Part shown: positions 16,858 through 24,154 of the stretch, one piece after another
How the letters are laid out: the number at the start of each line of letters is the position of its first letter
Numbering within the stretch: the first letter of the stretch is position 1
Assembly (NCBI GenBank): GCA_964466455.1
Contig: CAYXNL010000028.1
Coordinates: 1 to 30,279, forward strand
From: S010-25 sp964466455
GTDB lineage: Bacteria; Pseudomonadota; Gammaproteobacteria; SZUA-229
Direction: 5' to 3'
DNA: 30,279 nt
The notes under the pieces: generated by a model
Told to the model about the DNA's origin: nothing
Database searches by the model: none
What the model saw: only the letters and a program-made list of their open reading frames with translations
Made by a program: the position numbers and the translations under genes

Positions 16858-18960
16858 ATGAATTTTATTTCTCTACCCCGCAACAGATTCAATCATTGTC
16901 TGCACAGATGCCAACCAGAACTGAGTCGGCGTTTTTTTCAGTTATTTTTCACCCTGCTACTGGTACTGGCCATTAGCGCTCACGCTGTCGCGGATGAAAT
17001 CACGCTGAACATGAAAGATGCCAATATTCGCGCCCTGATCAGTACGGTTTCAAAATTTACCGGTAAAAACTTTATTATAGACCCGCGCGTCAAGGCCAGA
17101 GTAACTATTATTTCATCAACCCCTTTATCTCGCAAAGAAGTCTATGGCGTTTTTTTATCGGTCTTACAGGTATATGGTTATGCCGCAGTAAAAACCGGGC
17201 CAGTGATCAAAATTGTTCCTGAAGTGAATGCCAAACAGGGGCCATTGCCGCTGGAAACGGCAAAAGGAAAATATCCCGAAGATGCACTGGTCACTAAAAT
17301 TATTCACTTAAATCACGTACCCGCTGCACAACTGGTGCCAATATTGCGGCCACTGGTTCCACAACAGGGGCATCTGGCCGCATACAACCCGACGAATACA
17401 CTTATTATTACCGACCATGCCGGTAACATCAATCGCCTGTTAAAAATTATCGCCAATATTGACCGACCCGATAGCGATGAAATGGAAATCATCCCGCTAA
17501 AACATGCCTCGGCAACAGAACTGGTACGGATACTGAACGCACTGAGCGCAGGCAACAACAACGGCAGAAACGCCAACAATAAGATAAAACTGGCAGCAGA
17601 TGAACGCACCAATAGCATCCTCATCAGCGGCCCACGTAGCGGGCGACTGAAAATACGCACCACCATTTCCTTTCTCGACACCCCACTGGAAAACGGCAGC
17701 GGCAATACACACGTTATTTATCTGAAATATGCCAAGGCAACAGATCTGGTAAAAATTCTCTCTGGTCTTGAAGACAAAAAAAGGGCTTCTTCCAGAAGAG
17801 CCGGGGGGAAATTTACTGGTGGTGGCAGTCTTAGTCAAAACGCTATTATTCAGGCAGACAGTGCAACCAACTCGCTAATCATTACCGCAGACTCAAGCAC
17901 TCTGAATGATCTGAAATCGGTTATCCGTCAACTGGACATCCGCCGGGCACAGGTTTTAATCGAGGCAATTATTGCCGAACTGACAGTAAATAAAAATAAG
18001 GAAATAGGGGTTGGAATGGCTATTGATGGCACTTCTTCACCACAAAGCACGGTGCCAACGTCTGTTAGTAACTTTGCCGGTATCGGTGACCTGATTGCTG
18101 CCATTGCCAGTGGCCAGCCCATCACCAGTATCCCTTCAGGTTTATCCTTTGGTATTGGTAAAACCCTTAGCTCAGGTGCGCGCTATGCACTGTTATTACG
18201 CGCATTACAGTCCGATGCGAATACCAATATTCTATCTACACCTAATATCGTTACTCTGGATAATGAAGAAGCTCAATTAATTGTCGGTCAGAACGTTCCT
18301 TTTGTTACCGGAAGTTATACCGGTGGTGGTAGCACCAACCCCAATAACCCGTTTCAGACTATTGAACGTCAGGATGTTGGCCTGACGCTGAAAGTCACAC
18401 CACAGATTAATGAGGGAAATACCGTGAAACTGGTACTGGAACAGGAAACTTCCAGCGTCATACCCGGAACATCAGGGGTAAATATTTCAACCCGAAAACG
18501 TTCGATTAAAACCAGTGTACTGGTCGATAACGGCAATATTCTGGTTCTTGGTGGATTAATACAGGAAGAAGTAACCGACTCTGTCAGCAAAGTTCCGTTA
18601 CTGGGTGATATCCCTGTTCTGGGAAAACTTTTCACCTTCCAGAAATCAACAAAAAGCAGGTCGAATCTAATGGTTTTCCTGCGCCCGACCATCCTTCGTG
18701 ATCATAACGATTCCGCCATGGTTACCAATGAAAAATACAACTATATTCGTGGCATGGAACAACAAGCCTATAATAAAAATGTCGGTAGTTATGGTTTGCT
18801 CAAGGGATCTGCCCCGGTATTGCCGCCAATGGAAAAGATCAATCGCTCCGGACAAAACATAAAAAAACAGGATATAAAAAAACAGAGCGTAAAAAAACCG
18901 AAAAAAGAAGCCGATAATAGTGCGGATGACTGGGACAGTGAAGATGATGACAGCTTCTGA
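16858..18960 (+). CDS. gspD: Type II secretion system secretin
   Basis: A 700-residue secretin that forms the outer-membrane pore of the T2SS. It has a long n-region and signal peptide (cleavage probably after SAHAVA, near 45). N0 domain starts ITLNMKDANIRALIS; repeated N1-N3 domains with the ILRPL and ILNAL segments follow (about 125-345). The secretin core shows RRAQVLIEAIIAELT, ILSTPNIVTLDNEEAQLIVGQNVPFVTG, DVGLTLKVTPQI and VPLLGDIPVLGKLF. The C-terminal 45 residues are unusual: a lysine-rich KKQ-type repeat, then an acidic tail (DDWDSEDDDSF). No pilotin-type gene is adjacent. The end overlaps gspE. Confidence 0.96.
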   Translation: MNFISLPRNRFNHCLHRCQPELSRRFFQLFFTLLLVLAISAHAVADEITLNMKDANIRALISTVSKFTGKNFIIDPRVKARVTIISSTPLSRKEVYGVFLSVLQVYGYAAVKTGPVIKIVPEVNAKQGPLPLETAKGKYPEDALVTKIIHLNHVPAAQLVPILRPLVPQQGHLAAYNPTNTLIITDHAGNINRLLKIIANIDRPDSDEMEIIPLKHASATELVRILNALSAGNNNGRNANNKIKLAADERTNSILISGPRSGRLKIRTTISFLDTPLENGSGNTHVIYLKYAKATDLVKILSGLEDKKRASSRRAGGKFTGGGSLSQNAIIQADSATNSLIITADSSTLNDLKSVIRQLDIRRAQVLIEAIIAELTVNKNKEIGVGMAIDGTSSPQSTVPTSVSNFAGIGDLIAAIASGQPITSIPSGLSFGIGKTLSSGARYALLLRALQSDANTNILSTPNIVTLDNEEAQLIVGQNVPFVTGSYTGGGSTNPNNPFQTIERQDVGLTLKVTPQINEGNTVKLVLEQETSSVIPGTSGVNISTRKRSIKTSVLVDNGNILVLGGLIQEEVTDSVSKVPLLGDIPVLGKLFTFQKSTKSRSNLMVFLRPTILRDHNDSAMVTNEKYNYIRGMEQQAYNKNVGSYGLLKGSAPVLPPMEKINRSGQNIKKQDIKKQSVKKPKKEADNSADDWDSEDDDSF

Positions 18961-20470
18961 AATAACTCTCCCGACAACCGAAGCTGAAACAGACAAACCA
19001 TTAACCGCCCTGGTTTTACCCTATGTCTTTGCCAAACGCCATGGTGTATTGATCGGACAAATTGAAGAACACGAAGTCAATCTTTTATACCGGGACGCAC
19101 CTGATCCGGTAGTGCTGGCTGAAGTCGGTCGGCTTATTCGGCGCAAAATCACCTTAAGCGCGACAAATGATGAGCAGTTTGCTGCGCTGCTGGCACAAAC
19201 CTATGAGCGCGGAAGCGACCAGGCAATGGCAATGATGGAAGGCGTGGGGGATGAGCTTGATCTGGACCAACTGGCTGAAACGCTGGAGCCTGAAGATTTA
19301 ATGGAAGCCGATGACGACGCACCTATTATCCGTCTGATTAATGCCCTGCTAACAGAGTCTATCAAGGTCAATGCTTCGGATATTCACATTGAACCCTTTG
19401 AAAACCGTATGCGTATCCGCTTTCGTGTGGACGGTATGTTACGTGAAATTTTAAAACCTCCCGGCAATATTGCACCCCTGGTTATTTCGCGTATCAAGGT
19501 TATGGCAAAACTGGATATTGCAGAAAAACGCTTACCACAGGACGGTCGCATCTCGTTACGTGTTGCCGGACGAGGTGTGGACGTACGGGTCTCCACCCTG
19601 CCATCAGGTTATGGTGAGCGTGTGGTATTGCGCATTCTTGATAAACAGGCTGGTCGGCTGGATCTAAATCATCTAGGCATGAATAGCACGCTGCAAAAAA
19701 GTTTCGAGCATCTGCTGCAAAGACCGCATGGCATTATTCTGGTTACCGGCCCGACCGGTTCAGGTAAAACCACCACCCTGTATGCCGGCCTGACCCTGCT
19801 TAATGTTAATACACGTAATATTCTCACGGTTGAAGATCCCATCGAATATTACCTCGATGGTATTAGCCAGACCCAGGTAAATACCAAAGTTAATATGACC
19901 TTTGCCAAAGGGCTGCGTTCGATCCTGCGTCAGGATCCTGATGTAGTGATGATTGGTGAAATTCGTGACCTGGAAACTGCCTCCATTGCGGTACAGGCGA
20001 GTCTGACTGGTCACCTGGTATTGTCCACTCTGCATACCAATACCGCAATTGGTGCCATTACCCGCCTGCGCGATATGGGGGTGGAACCTTTTCTACTCGC
20101 ATCCAGCTTAATCGGTGTCATGGCACAACGTCTGGTACGCAATCTATGCAATGAGTGCAAAATACCGCATACCATCACCGATACTGAACGTCACTGGCTG
20201 GGGCTGAAAGCAGATGAAAGCTATCAAATCTATTCTGCTCAGGGCTGTAGTCATTGCAATCATACCGGCTACGCCGGACGTAGCGGCCTGTATGAATTTA
20301 TTCCCATTAATGACAAATTACATACCATGATCCATGAGGGAAAAGGAGAGCAGGCCATGGAAAAATATGCTCGCACCAGAACCCCCAGTCTGGGACAGGA
20401 TGGGCACCGTTTGATTCTGGACGGTAAAACCTCACTCGAAGAAGTATTGCGTGTCAGCCAGGAAGACTAA
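18944..20470 (+). CDS. gspE: Type II secretion system ATPase
   Basis: A 508-residue GspE, the cytoplasmic ATPase that drives pseudopilus assembly. N1/N2-type N-terminal region with LPYVFAKRHGVLIG; Walker A GPTGSGKTT (269-277); Asp box TVEDPIEY; Walker B DVVMIGE; His box LSTLHTN. The tetracysteine zinc element is intact (CNEC at 402-405, CSHC at 435-438). Frames open from a GTG at 18920 and an ATG at 18926, but those starts would sit deeper in gspD. ATGs at 18944 and 18947 with GGGA upstream are preferred, giving a 17- or 14-base overlap that suggests coupled translation with gspD. Confidence 0.95.
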   Translation: MMTASEITLPTTEAETDKPLTALVLPYVFAKRHGVLIGQIEEHEVNLLYRDAPDPVVLAEVGRLIRRKITLSATNDEQFAALLAQTYERGSDQAMAMMEGVGDELDLDQLAETLEPEDLMEADDDAPIIRLINALLTESIKVNASDIHIEPFENRMRIRFRVDGMLREILKPPGNIAPLVISRIKVMAKLDIAEKRLPQDGRISLRVAGRGVDVRVSTLPSGYGERVVLRILDKQAGRLDLNHLGMNSTLQKSFEHLLQRPHGIILVTGPTGSGKTTTLYAGLTLLNVNTRNILTVEDPIEYYLDGISQTQVNTKVNMTFAKGLRSILRQDPDVVMIGEIRDLETASIAVQASLTGHLVLSTLHTNTAIGAITRLRDMGVEPFLLASSLIGVMAQRLVRNLCNECKIPHTITDTERHWLGLKADESYQIYSAQGCSHCNHTGYAGRSGLYEFIPINDKLHTMIHEGKGEQAMEKYARTRTPSLGQDGHRLILDGKTSLEEVLRVSQED

Positions 20471-20533
20471 AATTCTGCTGACCTGTCAGCGTAGAATACC
20501 TTTTCATTCAGCACAGAAAATGGCATAACAATA

Positions 20534-21760
20534 ATGGCAGCTTTTGATTATATTGCGCTTGATAATAAAGGCAAAGAACATAAGGGCGTGGCTGAAGGCG
20601 ATACCCCACGCCAGGTGCGCCAGTCTTTACGGGATAAAGGTCTGGTACCACTGGAAATTACTGAAAGTCGGAAACAGGCAGGAAAAAAATCTTCCTCATT
20701 CAGTTTCTCACACTTATTTCAGCAGGGTATCAGTGCCACGGAACTGGCATTACTTACCCGACAGTTAGCCACGTTAATTCAGGCGGCACTGCCACTGGAT
20801 GAAACCCTTGCCGCCGTTGCCAGTCAGAGTGAAAAGCAGCGTATTAAAAGCATGGTTTACGCTATCCGCTCGCGGGTACTGGAAGGTCATCCACTTGCTG
20901 TAGGCATGGCAGACTTTCCTAAAGTATTCCCCGAACTCTATCGTGCCACCGTCGATGCCGGAGAACAGTCCGGGCATCTGGATACAGTACTGGAACGCCT
21001 CGCCGACTATACTGAAAATCGGCAGGAAATACAGGGGAAAGTCAGGCAGGCTTTAATTTATCCTGTTTTCCTCAGTTTTTTTGCCATTGCCATTGTTATC
21101 TTTATGATGACCAGTATCGTACCGCAGGTAGTCAGCGTATTTGAAGACACCGGACAGCAACTGCCTGGTCTCACACGGGCGCTGATTTCAACCAGCAGTT
21201 TTATCGTCAATTATGGTATCTACCTTCTGTTTGTTATTATTGCGGCGATTGTCGGGTTTGGTAATTTAATGAATCGACCAGCATTCAGGTTTCGCTTCCA
21301 TCTTTTTCTGTTCCGCCTGCCGATTATCTCACGACTGGTTCGTGGCTTAAATGCCGCCCTGTTTACACGCACTTTCAGTATTCTTTCCGGTAGCGGTGTA
21401 AATGTATTAGAAGCAATGAAAATTTCTGCCAACGTAGTGGCCAACCTGCCTATGCGCAAAGCTATTATACAGGCCACCGACCGTGTGCGCGAAGGCAGTG
21501 GTATCAAAACGGCACTGGAACAAAGCCGGTTATTTCCACCAATGACTCTGCAACTTATCGCCAGTGGAGAAAATAGTGGCAAACTGGAGGAAATGCTGGA
21601 ACGTGCAGCGACTCAACTTGAACGTGAGCAGGTCACCATGATCGCCTATATCGTTGGCATTCTTGAACCGGTGATTATTCTTGCCATGGGGTTAATGGTT
21701 TTATTAATCGTACTCGGTATTTTACTACCCATTTTCGATTTAAACTCACTGGTGAAATAA
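20534..21760 (+). CDS. gspF: Type II secretion system inner-membrane platform protein F
   Basis: A 408-residue GspF. The N-terminal AFDYIALDNKGKEHKGVAEGD is typical. There are two T2SSF domains: the first ends in membrane helices at about 176-196 and 222-245, the second ends in a helix at about 380-400. Hallmarks include LTRQLATLIQAALPLDE, LYRATVDAGEQSGHL and, in the second repeat, LIASGENSGKLEEML. GspF binds GspE and GspL and helps rotate or push the pseudopilus. A 63-base gap with a small inverted repeat (20477-20490) precedes it. It is the last gsp gene here: the next genes are convergent, so gspG-K and gspL-N must lie elsewhere. Confidence 0.95.
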   Translation: MAAFDYIALDNKGKEHKGVAEGDTPRQVRQSLRDKGLVPLEITESRKQAGKKSSSFSFSHLFQQGISATELALLTRQLATLIQAALPLDETLAAVASQSEKQRIKSMVYAIRSRVLEGHPLAVGMADFPKVFPELYRATVDAGEQSGHLDTVLERLADYTENRQEIQGKVRQALIYPVFLSFFAIAIVIFMMTSIVPQVVSVFEDTGQQLPGLTRALISTSSFIVNYGIYLLFVIIAAIVGFGNLMNRPAFRFRFHLFLFRLPIISRLVRGLNAALFTRTFSILSGSGVNVLEAMKISANVVANLPMRKAIIQATDRVREGSGIKTALEQSRLFPPMTLQLIASGENSGKLEEMLERAATQLEREQVTMIAYIVGILEPVIILAMGLMVLLIVLGILLPIFDLNSLVK

Positions 21761-21803
21761 CTGCTTAGCACCATGGGAACCGCTGCATAAATCGGGATGA
21801 ATA

Positions 21804-22187
21804 TCAGTAACCAAATTCCCCTTTCCATTTACCCTTATGGTAATCCAGCTTCAACCAGTGAGGAATATAAGACTGCGGTTTGCGTATCGGGAAATCGCTC
21901 AGTGGCGGGGGCGCATCCTCATGATCATGTACACTACAGGTTTTTGTCATTACCGGCCTGAAGCCGAGTGTTAACTGATCATTAACCTCAACCATAAACT
22001 CCGAATCAATCTGCTCACGTATACGTACCTGTTTGCGTATCAGACAACTGAAATACAGTTCCATTTCAACACAAAGTGGTTGTGTACATTCTTTCAGCTG
22101 CCTTAAGGCAGCAGACGTTAGTGCAACATCAATGGTTTTATCCAGCATTTTTACCGCAAAAGACCCCGTTGATATACTAGTTGACAT
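21804..22187 (-). CDS. Unrecognised 127-residue protein, downstream of the methyltransferase
   Basis: I do not recognise a characterised family. The protein has no signal peptide or membrane segment. It has four Cys (34, 39, 48, 84) and a polar motif CSVHDHE (84-90) that could bind a metal or cofactor, which is inference. An alternating hydrophobic pattern around 40-58 and 63-77 suggests beta strands. The C-terminus is rich in Pro, Trp, Tyr and Lys (IPHWLKLDYHKGKW, then GEFGY). The ATG at 22187 overlaps the methyltransferase end by 11 bases; a TTG at 22193 is possible but weaker. The overlap and normal codon use support a real, co-translated gene. It is convergent with gspF. Confidence 0.72.
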   Translation of the reverse strand: MSTSISTGSFAVKMLDKTIDVALTSAALRQLKECTQPLCVEMELYFSCLIRKQVRIREQIDSEFMVEVNDQLTLGFRPVMTKTCSVHDHEDAPPPLSDFPIRKPQSYIPHWLKLDYHKGKWKGEFGY

Positions 22188-22998
22188 AAGCAATACCTAT
22201 ACATGCCTGCGCACTTAATTTTGGTGATAATCGACCTGCCTTTTTCGTAACCAGCTCGATAAATTTCTCCCCTACCCGACTACTGTTCTCCTCACCAAGT
22301 TTTTCGAACAGTAATGCCAGCGGTGGAGCCGAAGAAGTGAAATCAGACCAGAACTGTTCAACTGATTCAATTTCAAGAACCCCCTGTTTAACCGATACAT
22401 CCACCCGACTAAAACCGGCATCCAGTAAATTTTCACGTAAGGATTGCTCCCCACACATACGCGCCCATACCGGCGTCTGCATCGGCATTTCAAAATCTGG
22501 CACTGCCAGTGTTATTGCCTGTTGCAGGTAGCCCATCATCTCAAAATGCTCGGGATGATTCCAGCATACCACAGCACATCGCCCCTGTGGTTTCAGCACC
22601 CGCTTTAACTCACGCAACCCCTTTTGTATATCGGGAAAGAAAATCACACCAACCACCGAGGCACTAACATCAAAACTTGCATCGACAATATCAAGATTCT
22701 GTCCATCCATTACTGCCGTTTTAACATTATGAATCTGCTGCTCACGCAACCGCTGCTCTAAACGCTCAACCATTCCAGGTGCGAAATCGGTTGCCAGAAC
22801 CTGCGCGCCAGTGTGTGCAGCGGCAAGGCTGAATGAACCGGTTCCGGTCGCGACATCCAGAACCCTGTCATCTGAGCTTATATCAAGCCGGTTAATTGCT
22901 TCCTGTGAAAATTGCCGGGTGAGTTTTTCAAATGCACGTTCATACGCTGAGGCAATACTGCTCCACTGCTGTGGAATTTGATCCGGACTTATTGTCAT
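22177..22998 (-). CDS. Class I SAM-dependent methyltransferase
   Basis: A 273-residue Rossmann-type methyltransferase of the Methyltransf_11/UbiE-like class. Motif I LDVATGTG (47-54); the acidic SAM-ribose residue in LATDFAPGM (about 69-75); motif near VMDGQNLDI; and the FFPDIQKGLRELKRVLKPQGR block. The substrate is unknown. The frame continues upstream to 23085, but the ATG at 22998 is preceded by AAAAGG and begins the alignable part, so it is preferred. It is divergent from a LysR-type regulator, a common arrangement for a regulator and its target, and its 3' end overlaps the 127-residue gene. Confidence 0.9.
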   Translation of the reverse strand: MTISPDQIPQQWSSIASAYERAFEKLTRQFSQEAINRLDISSDDRVLDVATGTGSFSLAAAHTGAQVLATDFAPGMVERLEQRLREQQIHNVKTAVMDGQNLDIVDASFDVSASVVGVIFFPDIQKGLRELKRVLKPQGRCAVVCWNHPEHFEMMGYLQQAITLAVPDFEMPMQTPVWARMCGEQSLRENLLDAGFSRVDVSVKQGVLEIESVEQFWSDFTSSAPPLALLFEKLGEENSSRVGEKFIELVTKKAGRLSPKLSAQACIGIAYVN

Positions 22999-23042
22999 GG
23001 TTTTACCTTTTGAGTTCTTTAATTTACTCAGCAAAAAATAAC

Positions 23043-23058
23043 TTGCATATACATGCAA
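23043..23058. promoter_or_regulatory. Palindrome in the methyltransferase/LysR divergent region
   Basis: TTGCAT-ATAC-ATGCAA has perfect 6-base arms and lies 45 bases upstream of the methyltransferase start. A second inverted pair, TCCAGA (23098-23103) and TCTGGA (23120-23125), sits nearer the LysR gene. Either could be a regulator-binding site. There is no direct evidence of binding. Confidence 0.35.
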
Positions 23059-23147
23059 ACACATTAGACTAATCCATTGCAACAAATTAGACCATAATCC
23101 AGAATATGATTCATTCTAATCTGGAATAAATCAGAAGAACCCTGCCA

Positions 23148-23169
23148 GGAGCCTGTCCGAGAATAGGGA
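23148..23169. repeat. Solo end of the 29155-29315 type element
   Basis: GGAGCCTGTCCGAGAATAGG here matches the left end of the element at 29155 (GGAACCTGTCCGAGAACAGG), differing at two positions. No partner end is found nearby, so it is a relic or an end left after deletion. It lies about 30 bases upstream of the LysR gene start. The following GGAATCTCTGAACAA resembles loosely the ends of the 15733-15891 element. Confidence 0.65.
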
Positions 23170-23200
23170 ATCTCTGAACAATTATAATAAAAGATTTTTT

Positions 23201-24109
23201 ATGGATATAATGCAAAGCATGGAAGTGTTTCGTCGTGTTGTAGAAGCAGAAAGTTTTTCTGCTGTGGCACGTGAAACCAACATGTCTCAATCTACCGTAA
23301 GCAAGCATGTAGCCGCCCTGGAAACACGCCTTGGCACAAAACTGCTTAACCGCAGTACACGTTCATTAAAACTCACTGAAGCAGGAAATGAATATTATCA
23401 TTACTGTATTCGCATATTGAATGATTTTAATGAGGCGGAAGCCAGTATCGGTAAAGGTAAAATCAAACCCACCGGTACCCTGCGTCTTTCCGCTAGCCCG
23501 GCCTTCGGTCGAACGTTTATTATCCCTTTCCTGAGTAATTTTCTTATCGAGTATCCGGATATTCGTTGCGACCTGATATTTAATGACCACTATGTTGACC
23601 TGGTAAAAGAGGGCATCGATCTCGCTATTCGTGTCGGGCCTCTGGCCGACTCCAGCCTGATTGCCCGTAAAATTGGCATGAGTCCAAGAGTGGTTGTCGC
23701 CAGTCCATCGTACCTGATTAAGCATGGCCGCCCCAGAAAACCGGCAGATCTATTAAACCACAACTGCCTGCTGTACTCACAGCAGTCATCACCTGATTTA
23801 TGGATATTTCATAGCACACAAAGTGGAGATGAAACGGTACGGGTCAATAGCAGGATAAAAGCATCCTGCCCGGAAACTATTGCTGATGCTGCCCTTGCCG
23901 GACTGGGTATCGCAATACTGTGCGACTGGTATGTCAGCAATTATGTTAAACAGGGAAGATTAAAGGTGATCCTTGATGATTTCAAACCAACCGCACATGA
24001 AGTTCATGCTATTTACCCGGAAAGACGTTTTGTTCCACAGAAGGTTAAACGAGCTATTGACTGTTTATGTAGCGTATTCAAGCAGTACGAAGAAAACATT
24101 TTACCCTGA
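23201..24109 (+). CDS. LysR family transcriptional regulator
   Basis: A 302-residue LTTR. An N-terminal winged helix-turn-helix (about 4-63) shows FRRVVEAESFSAVARETNMSQSTVSKHVAALETRLGTKLLNRSTR. The effector domain (about 92-295) has the CrgA-type pattern GTLRLSASPAFGRTFIIPFL and DLAIRVGPLADSSLIARKIG, which places it in the large CrgA/AaeR-like subgroup. The effector is unknown. It is divergent from the methyltransferase with 202 bases between the two starts, and probably controls that gene and itself. The region contains palindromes and a solo repeat end. It ends 45 bases before the convergent signalling gene. Confidence 0.92.
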   Translation: MDIMQSMEVFRRVVEAESFSAVARETNMSQSTVSKHVAALETRLGTKLLNRSTRSLKLTEAGNEYYHYCIRILNDFNEAEASIGKGKIKPTGTLRLSASPAFGRTFIIPFLSNFLIEYPDIRCDLIFNDHYVDLVKEGIDLAIRVGPLADSSLIARKIGMSPRVVVASPSYLIKHGRPRKPADLLNHNCLLYSQQSSPDLWIFHSTQSGDETVRVNSRIKASCPETIADAALAGLGIAILCDWYVSNYVKQGRLKVILDDFKPTAHEVHAIYPERRFVPQKVKRAIDCLCSVFKQYEENILP

Positions 24110-24154
24110 AGCCCCCTCCGATATGAATATTCCATCAGCTAAAGGCGTGGGATT

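Noticed and set aside
20477..20490. GCTGAC-CT-GTCAGC inverted repeat between gspE and gspF
   Set aside because: Short, tiny loop, no T-run; may be chance and gspF is expected to be read with gspE.
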